In this document: positions 5,141-14,446 of the stretch, piece by piece | Layout: each line of letters begins with the position of its first letter | How positions within the stretch are numbered: position 1 is the stretch's first letter | NCBI GenBank assembly: GCA_025358395.1 | Contig: JANYJT010000035.1 | Span: 1-22,718 of the forward strand | Reading direction: 5' to 3' | Origin: Bacteroidia bacterium | GTDB lineage: Bacteria; Bacteroidota; Bacteroidia; Bacteroidales; Prolixibacteraceae | DNA: 22,718 bases | The notes under the pieces: model-generated | Databases searched by the model: none | Seen by the model: only the letters and a program-made list of their open reading frames with translations | Told to the model about the DNA's origin: nothing | Position numbers and translations under genes: made by a program

Positions 5141-7441
5141 CTAATGAATCACCAGCAATTTAATGATTTTTGTCGTTTTTTGTTGAGGTGAGTTACAGAA
5201 AATAAGGTAAACACCAGTTGAGACCCTTGTTCCTTTCGAATTCCGTGCATTCCAGATTGCCCTTCCTCCCAACGAAGTGGTATGGAATATCAGATTCCCG
5301 GCAACATCTGATATTCTTACATCTGTCTGCTCGGTCAGACCATCGATGGTAACATTTCCTTCAAAAGTTTCTCTGAGCGGATTAGGCCAGACGTATGCCA
5401 TGTTCATGTTGCTCTCAGCTGAATTGGCATCACTTTTAAATGAGTTTAGTCCGCTGCTGGTCGAAATAAATACTTCTCCGTTGCCGGAAGAAATAGCAAT
5501 GGAGAGAATCTGATTCGAAAGCAAAGGTGAATTCTGCATGGTGAAATGGCGCAAGAGATAATCACCCTGCCGGGAGAAAAGAAACAGTCCGGAACTTGCT
5601 GTGCCAATCCACTTTCGGTTTCCGCCATCAACAGCAATAGATGTGATTTTTTCATTTTCCAAAATAGGTTTGAAGATCCCTTCTCCGTCATTGAGAGAAG
5701 GTTGTGTGCCATAAAACGCCTCAGCATCGAATATTTTGTCGGGATTGCTATACACCACCAATCCTGTCCCTGTTCCAACCCAAAGTTGATGACTGGCGTC
5801 TTCCGCAATGGCAGAGATATCGCTAAACGGAGTGATCAGTGTAGTTGCACCATTGCTGAAACGGCTTTTAACGGCAACCTTCCGGTACTGATCGTCCGAA
5901 ATATTCTCCAAACTGCCCTTCATTCTAAAGGCAAACAACCCTTCATCGGGAAGAACAACCCAATGAATCGCCGAAGCGGTTACGATGGCATTCCCGGTTG
6001 ATATGTTTGAATAATTCATCCCCGGATAGGGGAGATTTAAAAAATTGCCGTTTGCCAAAAGACCTCCAATAGGAACTTTCCCGGTAGGATTGGTGTACCA
6101 GAGATTGTTTTGGGCATCAGATGATAAACTGTTTACGATACATGATCCATTAACGGCACCTAATGTTGAATTAAGCTCATTGTAACGGGCTGCCACCCTA
6201 TTCTTTTGAAAGTAAATGAGTCCGGAGCCGGCCGAAGAAGCCCAATACTCATCTGTTCGCAATGGGCTAAAAGCAAAATCTGTGATTGGCCCGATGGATT
6301 TTAGTCCAACATCCTCAGCGTCCGTAAAATTTTGCCATACTCCTCCTTGAAAAACTGAGATGGAAGCTTCTTGAATACCACTTGAGTTTGTGGTGACATT
6401 CGCCGTGAAAATATTCTCATGATCAGCTTTAAGGGCGGTAATCTGATCGCCGCTTGGCGAGTTTGGCAGCAGGTGTGAAAAGATTGAAGGGCTGATTTGC
6501 AGGGTCAGTCCATCATGGTGGTCACCAATCCATAACGTTCCATTGTCAGCGATCAGCGCATCTCTTGGATCAATTTCTTTTGAGTTACCGCTTGATGAGT
6601 AACTGTTTATCAGCGTGTTTCCGGCTTTGCCTATTAGTGACACTTTCTTATCGGTGAGCACGATAAGGCCTGTTGGAGCGGTTCTGATTTCTTTTATATT
6701 TCTTAAGTCAGGATACCTTTGTTGCCACATAATTCCGTTCCATTCCAGGAGTCTGTCGTCGCTTTTGTCATGAGCGTACAGCATACTGCCTGATAAAGCA
6801 AATGAAGTGAATTCTGAATCCGCCTGTGGAACAGACCATACCTGCTGCCAGTTCCGGTAATCCTGTAGGTTGAAATTTACTTTGGCAGCCTTGAATAGAC
6901 CCCTGTTGGTAGCCGCATACCAGCTATCGCCGTAAGAGATGAGGTCATTAACGGCTTTTGTTTCATTTCCTGCCCCAAGATACCATGTTTCAGCCACTTC
7001 GATTTTCAGTAAGTCAATTTTAACGATGCCGAAAGTACAGCAGAGCCATGCAAAGTTGCCTTCGCAAACGATCCTTCGAATAGTCTTATCTGAAAGGCCG
7101 GCTTTCATGGTAAGATCGGGAAAATTATTTATTAGCTCATTTTGAATCAGGTCTACCTGTCCGTTTTCATATCCGATAAGAAGTATTTTCGGATCTGAAG
7201 CAAAGGCAATAGAGGATATTCCCACTCCTGAGAGCCCGTCAGCTTTGGTTTTCGTAGTGAGCTGGTTGGTGATTTTGTCGGCAAAAAGCAATCCGTTGGC
7301 AGTAGCAGCCACAATGGATTCGGTTGTTTCAGCAATTTTAATGACAGGGTTAAAAGAAACATGGGCTTTCCACTCTCCGATACGGCTCTGACCGGTTACG
7401 AACAGCGGCAGAAAAATCAGGATGTGGATAAGCTGCCTCAT
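5141..7441 (-). CDS. porZ: PorZ-like type IX secretion protein (beta-propellers plus sorting domain)
   Basis: The 766-residue protein has a signal peptide ([19 protein letters not shown]), then a mature part opening with [11 protein letters not shown] and containing many short strands separated by propeller-type motifs ([55 protein letters not shown]). The last ~85 residues form a type IX (type A) sorting domain: [20 protein letters not shown]..., [18 protein letters not shown], ending with KIIKLLVIH. Length and architecture match PorZ, the Porphyromonas gingivalis surface protein that delivers anionic LPS to secreted cargo in the T9SS attachment complex. It overlaps rdgB by four bases (ATGA), implying translational coupling. 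The alternative is another propeller protein with a sorting domain, but its size and the recO neighbour favour PorZ. Confidence 0.75.
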   Translation of the reverse strand: MRQLIHILIFLPLFVTGQSRIGEWKAHVSFNPVIKIAETTESIVAATANGLLFADKITNQLTTKTKADGLSGVGISSIAFASDPKILLIGYENGQVDLIQNELINNFPDLTMKAGLSDKTIRRIVCEGNFAWLCCTFGIVKIDLLKIEVAETWYLGAGNETKAVNDLISYGDSWYAATNRGLFKAAKVNFNLQDYRNWQQVWSVPQADSEFTSFALSGSMLYAHDKSDDRLLEWNGIMWQQRYPDLRNIKEIRTAPTGLIVLTDKKVSLIGKAGNTLINSYSSSGNSKEIDPRDALIADNGTLWIGDHHDGLTLQISPSIFSHLLPNSPSGDQITALKADHENIFTANVTTNSSGIQEASISVFQGGVWQNFTDAEDVGLKSIGPITDFAFSPLRTDEYWASSAGSGLIYFQKNRVAARYNELNSTLGAVNGSCIVNSLSSDAQNNLWYTNPTGKVPIGGLLANGNFLNLPYPGMNYSNISTGNAIVTASAIHWVVLPDEGLFAFRMKGSLENISDDQYRKVAVKSRFSNGATTLITPFSDISAIAEDASHQLWVGTGTGLVVYSNPDKIFDAEAFYGTQPSLNDGEGIFKPILENEKITSIAVDGGNRKWIGTASSGLFLFSRQGDYLLRHFTMQNSPLLSNQILSIAISSGNGEVFISTSSGLNSFKSDANSAESNMNMAYVWPNPLRETFEGNVTIDGLTEQTDVRISDVAGNLIFHTTSLGGRAIWNARNSKGTRVSTGVYLIFCNSPQQKTTKIIKLLVIH

Positions 7442-8040
7442 TGGCCGCCTGGGAGATGAGGATATTCATCGGTCAGGAATCTGACTAGTTTTTGAACAGC
7501 GCGTCCGCGGTGGCTCATGCTGTTTTTTAGATCGGCCTCCATTTCCGCAAAGGATTGGTCGTAACCATCCGGACGAAATATCGGATCGTAGCCGAATCCG
7601 GCAAGACCTCTTCTCTCTGTAATGATCTCGCCATCAACCCTTCCCTCGAATAAATATTCATGTCCTCTGATGATCAGGGAGATCACACAACGGAAACTGG
7701 CTTTCCGGTTCTCTTTGCCTTCAAGTTCTGAGAGAACCTTGGCTACATTGTCGTCCGAATTTCTGCCTTCGCCGGCATATCTGGCAGAGCGGACCCCTGG
7801 CTCATTGTTCAGTGCCGCCACTTCGAGCCCTGTATCATCAGAAAAACAGTCGGTTTGGTATCGATCCCAGATGTAGAAGGATTTCTGCGAGGCGTTGGCT
7901 TCCAGAGTTTCACCAGTCTCGGGAATATCGTCTGAGCAGCCGATATCATAAAGGCTAAGCAAAGTGAATTCTCCTTTCAGAATTTCGCCGAGTTCTCTCA
8001 GTTTATGGGCGTTGTTGGTGGCAAATACCAGTTGATGCAT
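7438..8040 (-). CDS. rdgB: Non-canonical purine NTP pyrophosphatase (RdgB/HAM1)
   Basis: The enzyme hydrolyses (d)ITP, XTP and other deaminated purine triphosphates to the monophosphate and PPi, cleaning the nucleotide pool. Family motifs are clear: the start [18 protein letters not shown] (nucleotide binding), the core [20 protein letters not shown] with RYAGE, the loop GFGYDPIF, and the C-terminal [18 protein letters not shown] with the SHR signature. At 200 residues it has the normal family length. It starts with ATG at 8040, six bases after the metF stop, and its stop overlaps the porZ ATG. The context suggests co-transcription with metF, porZ and recO. Confidence 0.95.
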   Translation of the reverse strand: MHQLVFATNNAHKLRELGEILKGEFTLLSLYDIGCSDDIPETGETLEANASQKSFYIWDRYQTDCFSDDTGLEVAALNNEPGVRSARYAGEGRNSDDNVAKVLSELEGKENRKASFRCVISLIIRGHEYLFEGRVDGEIITERRGLAGFGYDPIFRPDGYDQSFAEMEADLKNSMSHRGRAVQKLVRFLTDEYPHLPGGQ

Positions 8041-8046
8041 ACTAAG

Positions 8047-9000
8047 TTATAAAATTGTTTTGGCTATTTGCCGTGTGTTGTCGGTAATCCCGTAGGTATA
8101 GATATGGAGGCAAGGCACCTTATTGGCAATGAGGTCTTTGGCCTGAAATATGGCCCATTCTGTTCCTACTTGTCGCGCTTCATCGTTGGTTTTGCATCTC
8201 CGTACTTCGGAAGCAAATTCTTCCGGAATATCGATACTGAAAATCTTGGGCAGCATGGTCACCTGGTTCATCAAGGCAAGGGGCTTGATGCCAGGAATGA
8301 TGGGAACTGTGATTCCGGCAGTCCTGCAACGTTTTACAAATTCATAATATTTTTTGTTATCAAAAAACATCTGGGTGACGATGTATTCCGCTCCGGCATC
8401 TACCTTTTTTTTCAGAAAGAAAAGGTCCGTTTCCGGATTGGAGGCTTCTGAATGTTTCTCAGGATATCCGGCTACACCGATGCAAAAATCAAGGGAGCTT
8501 TTGTTTTTTAGGTCGGGGTCGAGATACTTACCTTCACGCAAATTGACGATCTGCTCAACCAGTTCATTGGCATGGGAATGACCATTTTTTTCAGGAAGAA
8601 AATAGCTTTCTGATTTCAACCCATCTCCTCTAAGAGCCAGAATATTTTTGATATCCAAAAAATTGAGATCGATCAGCATGTTTTCGGTCTCTTCTTTGGA
8701 AAAACCTCCGCAAACGACGTGAGGTACGACCGGAATCCCATATTTGTGCTGTATGGAAGCTGCAATTGCAACAGTCCCAGGTCGTTTGCGAACAGTTCTT
8801 TTTTCCAACAGCCCGTTTTCCAGCTGGCGGTACTCAATCTCGTCGCGGTGGGTAGTCAGATTGATGTATTTGGGATTGAACTCTATCAGCTCATCGATGG
8901 TTTCATAAAGTCTGGAAGCATTTTGCCCCTTCATCGGAGGTAGCAACTCGAAAGAGAACATTGTTTTTTTGGAAGACTGTATCAGATTGATGACCTTCAT
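8047..9000 (-). CDS. metF: Methylenetetrahydrofolate reductase
   Basis: The enzyme reduces 5,10-methylene-THF to 5-methyl-THF for methionine synthesis, with FAD as cofactor. The sequence has the MetF pattern: FSFELLPPMKG near the N-terminus (catalytic Glu), INLTTHRD, VPHVVCGGFSKEE, NILALRGDG (cofactor/substrate loop) and GVAGYPEKH, VTQMFFDNKKYYEF and PIIPGIKPL further on. I choose ATG at 9000 (317 residues), because the longer in-frame TTG at 9039 lies inside the -7 promoter box at 9037-9044 and would not be transcribed as a start. It is the first gene of the metF-rdgB-porZ-recO transcript and diverges from rnr across a 144-base region. Confidence 0.95.
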   Translation of the reverse strand: MKVINLIQSSKKTMFSFELLPPMKGQNASRLYETIDELIEFNPKYINLTTHRDEIEYRQLENGLLEKRTVRKRPGTVAIAASIQHKYGIPVVPHVVCGGFSKEETENMLIDLNFLDIKNILALRGDGLKSESYFLPEKNGHSHANELVEQIVNLREGKYLDPDLKNKSSLDFCIGVAGYPEKHSEASNPETDLFFLKKKVDAGAEYIVTQMFFDNKKYYEFVKRCRTAGITVPIIPGIKPLALMNQVTMLPKIFSIDIPEEFASEVRRCKTNDEARQVGTEWAIFQAKDLIANKVPCLHIYTYGITDNTRQIAKTIL

Positions 9001-9036
9001 TCTATAAGCTTTTAAATTGTAGGAATCGGTTTTTTG

Positions 9037-9044
9037 CAAATATA
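9037..9044 (-). promoter_or_regulatory. -7 box (TATATTTG) of the metF operon
   Basis: The minus strand reads TATATTTG, a full match to TAnnTTTG. No clear -33 TTG is found 19-21 bases upstream. The predicted start near 9030 fits a 30-base leader before the ATG at 9000. Confidence 0.45.
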
Positions 9045-9144
9045 ATTGTTTAGAAACGAATTTGGTCTGAATTTTTATTTTCGAATTGATACTATAGTCG
9101 TTCGAAATTTTTTATTATCTTTAATGATTCTAAAATAAAAATTC

Positions 9145-11298
9145 ATGGCAAAAGGGAAAAAGCTTGATCAGGCGATCAATTTCAACAAAGCCGGATTAAA
9201 AACATCGATCATGGCTCTCTTTTATGAGGAGCCATCGTACGTCTACAATTATAAACAGCTATCCGGAAAGATAGGCGTTAAAAATACGACAGCCCAGATG
9301 CCGGTGAGTGTGGCTCTGCAGGAACTTCGCGACGCCGAAGCCCTGGAAGAGGTCTCAAAGGGAAGATTCAGGCTGAAGCCCAAAAGTGGCGGAACAATTA
9401 TCGGAAACATTGAACTTAGCAATAAAGGGTTTGGGCAGGTTTTCTGCGAGGAGTTGAATGCGACTGTTCTCATCCAAGCTCCGAATATGAATCATGCCCT
9501 TGATGGAGACAAAGTAAAAATTCGCCTTTTTGCCAGAAGAAAAAAGAGTGATCCTGAAGGCGAAGTGGTAGAAGTCCTGGAAAGGGCGCAAAAAACGTTG
9601 GTCGGAACGGTTGAAATATCTAAGTTTTCAGCTTTTTTGGTGCCAACCAAGCGTATGCCTTTTGACCTTTTCATTCCAAATGAGAGTCTCAAAGGAGCCA
9701 AACACGGGCAAAAGGCCGTAGCCCGAATTCTGGATTGGCCGGAGAATGCGCGCAACCCTGTAGGTGAGATCATCGATGTGCTGGGAGATGCCGGATCCAA
9801 CAATACTGAGATGCATGCCATCCTCGCTGAATTCGGATTGCCTTACAAATATCCTGAAAAGGTGGATGAGGCTGCCAATAGAATTCCAATGGAAATTTCT
9901 ATTGAAGAAATTGCCAAAAGGAAGGATTTTAGAAAAGTACCGACTTTTACCATTGATCCGGCAGATGCCAAGGATTTTGACGATGCGCTTTCCATTCAAA
10001 AACTTGAAAATGGCTTTTGGGAGGTTGGTGTACACATTGCTGATGTCACCCATTATGTGAGGTTCAACTCTATTATTGAAGAGGAGGCATACAACAGAGC
10101 TACATCAGTATATTTGGTAGACAGAGTCGTACCTATGTTGCCGGAGCGGCTTTCGAATGGGGTATGTTCTCTGCGGCCACATGAAGAAAAATTGTGTTAT
10201 TCGGCTGTATTTCAGTTGGATGAAAATGCCAGGGTGCAAAAAGATTGGTTTGGCAGAACCGTCATTTTTTCCGACCGGAGATTTAGTTACGAAGAGGCTC
10301 AGGCGGTGATTGAAACCGGAACAGGCGATATGAAAGATGAAATACTTGCTCTTGATAACTTAGCCAAGAAGTTGAGGGCCAAAAGATTTGAAGGTGGATC
10401 GATTGATTTTGACCGGGTAGAGGTGAAAATTGAGGTCGACGCAAATGGTAAGCCCATCCATGTATTTTTTAAGGAGTCGAAGGATTCCAACAAACTGATT
10501 GAGGAATTCATGTTGTTGGCAAACAAGAAGGTGGCAGAACTTATTGGGAAACCCGGTGCCAGAAAAAAAGAGAAGACATTTGTATACAGAATCCATGACA
10601 AACCAGATCCTGAAAAGCTCGAGAAATTCAACCATTTTATCAAAAGGTTTGGCTATGGAATCATGACAAATTCTCCTGCAGCTGTTTCAGCATCCATGAA
10701 TCAATTGATTACCAACGTAACCGGAAAGAAAGAACAAAATGTGATTGAAACACTTGCCATTCGCACGATGGCTAAGGCTGAATATTCGACCAGAAACATA
10801 GGACATTATGGTCTGGGTTTTGAATTTTACACACACTTTACTTCACCTATTCGCCGGTATCCGGATATGATGGTCCACAGGTTGCTGGAGCGTTATCTAC
10901 AGGATGGTACTTCTGTTGCAGCCAGTAAATATGAGGAGATGTGCAAACACTCCTCCGACATGGAGAATCGTGCGGCCAATGCTGAGAGGGCTTCCATCAA
11001 GTACAAGCAGGTCGAGTTCATGTCAGATAAGATTGGGATGCAATACAAGGGTGTAATTTCAGGGGTTACAGAGTGGGGCATTTATGTCGAACTGGAAGAG
11101 AATAAATGTGAGGGAATGGTTCCATTGCATGAGCTTACAGATGATTATTATCAGTTCGATGAAAAGAACTATTGCATTACCGGAAGAAGGTCCAGGCGCC
11201 GATATCAACTTGGTGATGAGGTCGAAATAGAGATTCTCAGGGCTAATCTGGAAAAGAAGCAGCTAGACTTCAAAATTGTTGTTTCTTCAACAAAATAA
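9145..11298 (+). CDS. rnr: Ribonuclease R
   Basis: The 717-residue protein is a 3'-to-5' exoribonuclease of the RNB family that degrades structured RNA. Domains in order: an N-terminal winged-helix-like segment (about 15-70), cold-shock/OB folds (about 80-230), the catalytic RNB domain with the metal-binding signature DPADAKDFDD at 271-280, TSVYLVDRVVPMLPERLSNG and FTSPIRRYPDMMVHRLLERY, and a C-terminal S1 domain (about 630-715, with the segment GVISGVTEWGIYVEL). It begins with ATG at 9145. The TetR regulator follows 33 bases after its stop and may be co-transcribed. Distinguishing RNase R from RNase II rests on the N-terminal helix-turn-helix and length. Confidence 0.94.
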   Translation: MAKGKKLDQAINFNKAGLKTSIMALFYEEPSYVYNYKQLSGKIGVKNTTAQMPVSVALQELRDAEALEEVSKGRFRLKPKSGGTIIGNIELSNKGFGQVFCEELNATVLIQAPNMNHALDGDKVKIRLFARRKKSDPEGEVVEVLERAQKTLVGTVEISKFSAFLVPTKRMPFDLFIPNESLKGAKHGQKAVARILDWPENARNPVGEIIDVLGDAGSNNTEMHAILAEFGLPYKYPEKVDEAANRIPMEISIEEIAKRKDFRKVPTFTIDPADAKDFDDALSIQKLENGFWEVGVHIADVTHYVRFNSIIEEEAYNRATSVYLVDRVVPMLPERLSNGVCSLRPHEEKLCYSAVFQLDENARVQKDWFGRTVIFSDRRFSYEEAQAVIETGTGDMKDEILALDNLAKKLRAKRFEGGSIDFDRVEVKIEVDANGKPIHVFFKESKDSNKLIEEFMLLANKKVAELIGKPGARKKEKTFVYRIHDKPDPEKLEKFNHFIKRFGYGIMTNSPAAVSASMNQLITNVTGKKEQNVIETLAIRTMAKAEYSTRNIGHYGLGFEFYTHFTSPIRRYPDMMVHRLLERYLQDGTSVAASKYEEMCKHSSDMENRAANAERASIKYKQVEFMSDKIGMQYKGVISGVTEWGIYVELEENKCEGMVPLHELTDDYYQFDEKNYCITGRRSRRRYQLGDEVEIEILRANLEKKQLDFKIVVSSTK

Positions 11299-11331
11299 TT
11301 ATATTTGGCCATTAATGATCAACCAAATCCA

Positions 11332-11934
11332 ATGAGCAACGAAAACTTAGGCACAAAAAAAGATGCTGTTCGTGAGAATATTTTAACGATCGCACAGGAA
11401 ATTTTCAGCAAATTCGGTTACAAAAAAACCACGCTGGACGACATTGCCAATGCTGTCAGAAAGGGCAAAAGTTCTCTTTATTACTACTTTACCAGCAAGG
11501 AAGATTTGTTTCAGGAAGTAATACAGAAAGAGGCTGATATTCTAAGGGTAGAATTAGCCAAGGTTCTTCAGAAGGACATGGATCCTGCAGACAAATTACG
11601 TGATTATGTGATGACAAAAATCACTACCTACCGGCAATTGGCGAATTTTTACAATGCCATTGAAAATGACACTGCTGCTGTTGAGTTCATTGACAAGATC
11701 AAATCCCAGTATGATCAGGAGGAGATCAGGATGATGAAGCGGATTTTATTGGACGGCGCCAGGCAGCACAAATTTGTGATTAAGGATTTTACACTGGTTG
11801 CTATCGGTATTACTACAGCTATTCGCGGACTGGAGATGCCGCTCTCTGCCGGACCATACAGATCAAATGATTTGGGAAAAAGTGTTGATGCCATTGTTAA
11901 GATTATCTGTTATGGCATCATGAGAAGGGACTAA
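11332..11934 (+). CDS. TetR/AcrR family transcriptional regulator
   Basis: I start at ATG 11332 (200 residues); a TTG at 11305 adds nine residues of no known role. The N-terminal HTH is typical: VRENILTIAQEIFSKFGYKK, TTLDDIANAVRKGKSSLYYY, FTSKEDLFQEVIQKEADIL. The C-terminal ligand-binding domain is not recognisable to a specific subfamily. The gene follows rnr on the same strand and ends at the shared terminator at 11951. No target gene is obvious in the window; no efflux pump or fatty-acid cluster lies nearby, so the ligand and regulon are unknown. Confidence 0.88.
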   Translation: MSNENLGTKKDAVRENILTIAQEIFSKFGYKKTTLDDIANAVRKGKSSLYYYFTSKEDLFQEVIQKEADILRVELAKVLQKDMDPADKLRDYVMTKITTYRQLANFYNAIENDTAAVEFIDKIKSQYDQEEIRMMKRILLDGARQHKFVIKDFTLVAIGITTAIRGLEMPLSAGPYRSNDLGKSVDAIVKIICYGIMRRD

Positions 11935-11950
11935 AATATCGATTACAGAT

Positions 11951-11986
11951 AAAAAAAGCCCCTCATGTCGCGGAGGGGCTTTTTTT
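11951..11986. terminator. Bidirectional terminator between TetR and GIN-lipoprotein genes
   Basis: Seven A's, then the arm GCCCCTC (11958-11964), loop, arm GAGGGGC (11973-11979) and seven T's. The symmetry makes it a terminator on both strands. The run of T's overlaps the stop codon of the minus-strand lipoprotein gene (11986-11988). Confidence 0.93.
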
Positions 11987-12702
11987 TATCTGTAATGTAC
12001 TGAACCACCACTTGAACTATTGGTGTCACGGGTAGCAGGATTTCCGTATACTTTTATTCCCGCACCACTGCTTGCATGGGCCTTCAAATCTTTGGTAACA
12101 TTGACATCCATATCAGCACCGCTTGATGCAGTAACATCTCCATTTTCCGCCACCAATTTTGAGGCATCGAGATTGGCACCACTTGAGCAGCCGGCTTTAA
12201 CCGATTGTGTGGTTCCTGAAACATTCATTTTGCTACCGCTGCTTGAGTCCAAAGAAACCATGGTACAACCTACTTCCATCCTTATTTGGGATCCGCTGGA
12301 AGAGTTGATTTTTAAACTCTCAGATTTAATCTGATTTTCAGATTTAACTTCAGAACCCGCGCTGGCTTCCAAAGCTTTCAGTTGTTTTAAGGTTACATAT
12401 ACCTTCATTTTCTTGGCATAATAAACGCCTTCTTCCAGGTATATCTTCAATTTTCCGCCAGTTACTTCGGTTTTAAGAATTTTCTGGATATTTTCATCCG
12501 CTTCGACCACCACTTTTTCGAAGGAGTCCTGTGTAAGGGTCACTTCAATACCTGTGCTGGCTGAAATTTGGTCAAATCCCGAAACAGACCGTTCTTCCTT
12601 TACAACCTTCCCGTTTCCATGAATATGGGCGATGCACGAAACTGCTATCAGTGAGAATGCCACCAACCATATTGTCATCAGACTGCGCCAATTTTTTTTC
12701 AT
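11986..12702 (-). CDS. Lipoprotein with putative autotransporter (GIN/DUF2807) domain
   Basis: The 238-residue protein has a lipoprotein signal ending LIAVSC (lipidated Cys23), then a GIN-type core: GNGKVVKEERSVSGFDQISA, STGIEVTLTQDSFEKVVVEA and later strands. From about 114 onwards it carries seven repeats of the form S-[SA]-G-[SAG], with glycines at 116, 137, 156, 175, 195, 213 and 232. The period of about 19 residues implies a right-handed beta-solenoid. This family (formerly 'head GIN') is abundant in Bacteroidota and its function is unknown; a periplasm-facing or surface structural role is inferred. The start is ATG at 12702. The gene stands alone, sharing a terminator with the TetR gene. 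Confidence 0.88.
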   Translation of the reverse strand: MKKNWRSLMTIWLVAFSLIAVSCIAHIHGNGKVVKEERSVSGFDQISASTGIEVTLTQDSFEKVVVEADENIQKILKTEVTGGKLKIYLEEGVYYAKKMKVYVTLKQLKALEASAGSEVKSENQIKSESLKINSSSGSQIRMEVGCTMVSLDSSSGSKMNVSGTTQSVKAGCSSGANLDASKLVAENGDVTASSGADMDVNVTKDLKAHASSGAGIKVYGNPATRDTNSSSGGSVHYR

Positions 12703-12770
12703 AGCTTAATTTTTATGATTAATTTCCTATTCATCAAACTATAAGACGCAAAAAGTTTCGATTCGTTACA

Positions 12771-12810
12771 AAAAAAAGACTCCGACCGATGAAAGTCGAA
12801 GTCTTTTTTT
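12771..12810 (-). terminator. Terminator of tatA
   Basis: A seven-A run leads into stem AGACT-c-CGAC against GTCG-a-AGTCT, followed by a seven-T run on the plus strand. On the minus strand it stands directly after the tatA stop at 12825, with its own U-tract. It is likely bidirectional and also insulates the lipoprotein promoter. Confidence 0.88.
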
Positions 12811-12824
12811 CTAAACGATTGGTA

Positions 12825-13040
12825 TTATTGTTTCAGGGGTTCGTTTTTCTTTTCTTCTGTAGCAGCAGGAGGAGTAATTGTTTCATCTTCCTCTTTCATC
12901 GCTTTTTTGAATTCTTTCATTCCCTTTCCTAGTCCACCCATCAATTCAGGAATTTTCTTTCCTCCAAAAAATATGAGCAAAACTGCGATAATGATTATCA
13001 CATGCGCACCACTCAAAACTCCCAATATAAATAAGTTCAT
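12825..13040 (-). CDS. tatA: Sec-independent (twin-arginine) translocase subunit TatA/E
   Basis: The 71-residue protein has the TatA pattern: a short periplasmic N-terminus, one membrane segment (GAHVIIIIAVLLIFFGGKKI), a hinge FGGKKIPELM and an amphipathic helix GGLGKGMKEFKKAMKEE, then an acidic, proline-containing tail. TatA forms the pore of the pathway that exports folded, often cofactor-bearing proteins. No tatC is in the window. It starts with ATG at 13040 and has its own -7 box at 13066-13073, so it can be transcribed separately from rseP. TatA and TatE cannot be told apart here. Confidence 0.93.
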   Translation of the reverse strand: MNLFILGVLSGAHVIIIIAVLLIFFGGKKIPELMGGLGKGMKEFKKAMKEEDETITPPAATEEKKNEPLKQ

Positions 13041-13065
13041 AACGTCCTTTTTTTAGCGTTCGGGG

Positions 13066-13073
13066 CAAATATA
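13066..13073 (-). promoter_or_regulatory. -7 box (TATATTTG) of tatA
   Basis: A full match to TAnnTTTG on the minus strand, 26 bases before the tatA start, in the 61-base gap after rseP. No -33 TTG at normal spacing is seen. Confidence 0.42.
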
Positions 13074-13101
13074 ACAATAGTTTTAATCTGTTATCCTTTA
13101 C

Positions 13102-14427
13102 TTACCTAAATAATTTTATGATGTCATTCCCATTGGCATAAAGCAACAGGGAGAATAGCAGCACCATGCCACCGATCTGGGCATATTCTAAAAATTTGTC
13201 ACTGGGTTTTCGGCGGGTTATGATTTCGTAAAGTAGAAATAATACATGCCCCCCATCCAAAGCAGGAATAGGCAGAATATTCATTACAGCCAGAATGATG
13301 GAGAGGAAGGCGGTAAGGTTCCAGAATGATTCCCAGTCCCAGACTCCAGGGAAGATGTTTCCAATGGCAATAAAACCGCCCAATGATTCATATGCCTTTG
13401 TTTTTGGTGAGAACAAAAGTTTAAATTGTTTGAGATAGTCACCGACAGCCCTGTAACCTTTTGAGATCCCGGCAGGTATAGCTTCGAGAAAACTGTACTT
13501 GATGGTTTTGTACTCAAATACACCTTCAAGATCATAAGATCTTTGAATCCCTATTAATCCTGATGCCCCAATATTAATTTTTCGACTGAGGGCTATCCCT
13601 TTCCGCATGAATTCGATATTGACAATGGTATCTTTGGCGCTTGCCAGTTTGTCAACAAACTGATCATAAAATTGGAATTTTGCACTGTCAACAGAGAGGA
13701 TTTCATCTCCCAATTCCATGCCGGCGTCTCTCGCCGGAGATTGTTTGGCAAAAGCTATGATTTTGCAGGAAAATGGAACCCGCAGGGAGAGAATGTTTTT
13801 ATCGATAAGTAATTTCGGAATAATCTCCTTCTTTATCTGAAGGGTTAGTCTTTGCGAATCCCGTTGTACTTCTATGGTCTGTGCACCATCTAATACGATT
13901 GTTGGAACAATTTTGGTGAAGCTATCTACTGCTTTCCCATCAACAGAAAGGATTTTATCACCATTCTTTAGCCCAATTTCCCGACCCGTTTCAGATACAA
14001 CGATTCCATATTTGGCATTTTGCGTGGGGAGGTACTCTTCGCCCCAGGTAAACAGGATCATGGCATAGAGTACCAGGGCAAGTATCAGGTTGAAAAGTAC
14101 ACCCCCGATCATGATAAGTAGGCGCTGCCAGGTAGGTTTGGACCTAAATTCCCATGGTTGCGGGGGAAGTTTCATCTGTTCCTTGTCCATCGATTCGTCG
14201 ATCATCCCTGATATTTTGACATATCCACCCAGTGGGAGCCAACCTATGCCATATTCAGTTTCACCTTTTTGCGTTTTGAAAAGGGAGAACCAGGGGTCAA
14301 AAAAGAGATAAAATTTCTCCACCCTGCAACGGAAAATCTTGGCAAATAAAAAGTGTCCGAATTCATGAAGAATTACCAGTATTGAGAGGCTCAGGAGGAG
14401 CTGGGCTGCTTTGATCAGTATAACCAT
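13102..14427 (-). CDS. rseP: Site-2 intramembrane zinc metalloprotease RseP
   Basis: The 441-residue membrane protease carries out intramembrane proteolysis, typically of anti-sigma factors and signal peptides. The zinc motif HEFGH is at 21-25 in the first membrane segment, and the third ligand lies in LDGGH near 390-394. Between them are two PDZ-like domains (GREIGLKNGDKILSVDGKAV and SPARDAGMELGDEILSVDSA). The final membrane segment (GGMVLLFSLLLYANGND) closes the protein. The start is ATG at 14427, 19 bases after dxr, in the same transcript. The combination of M23, dxr and rseP on one strand is a common envelope-related linkage. Confidence 0.95.
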   Translation of the reverse strand: MVILIKAAQLLLSLSILVILHEFGHFLFAKIFRCRVEKFYLFFDPWFSLFKTQKGETEYGIGWLPLGGYVKISGMIDESMDKEQMKLPPQPWEFRSKPTWQRLLIMIGGVLFNLILALVLYAMILFTWGEEYLPTQNAKYGIVVSETGREIGLKNGDKILSVDGKAVDSFTKIVPTIVLDGAQTIEVQRDSQRLTLQIKKEIIPKLLIDKNILSLRVPFSCKIIAFAKQSPARDAGMELGDEILSVDSAKFQFYDQFVDKLASAKDTIVNIEFMRKGIALSRKINIGASGLIGIQRSYDLEGVFEYKTIKYSFLEAIPAGISKGYRAVGDYLKQFKLLFSPKTKAYESLGGFIAIGNIFPGVWDWESFWNLTAFLSIILAVMNILPIPALDGGHVLFLLYEIITRRKPSDKFLEYAQIGGMVLLFSLLLYANGNDIIKLFR

Positions 14428-14446
14428 CTTTTAAAAAATTGTTTAT

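Noticed and set aside
5446..5808. Second minus-strand frame inside porZ
   Set aside because: It overlaps the PorZ-like gene in another frame; the porZ frame has clear propeller motifs and a sorting domain, so this one is a shadow.
9249..11081. Minus-strand frames opposite rnr, including 9628-10053
   Set aside because: Shadows of RNase R; composition is poor for a real protein and no start context or family is recognisable.
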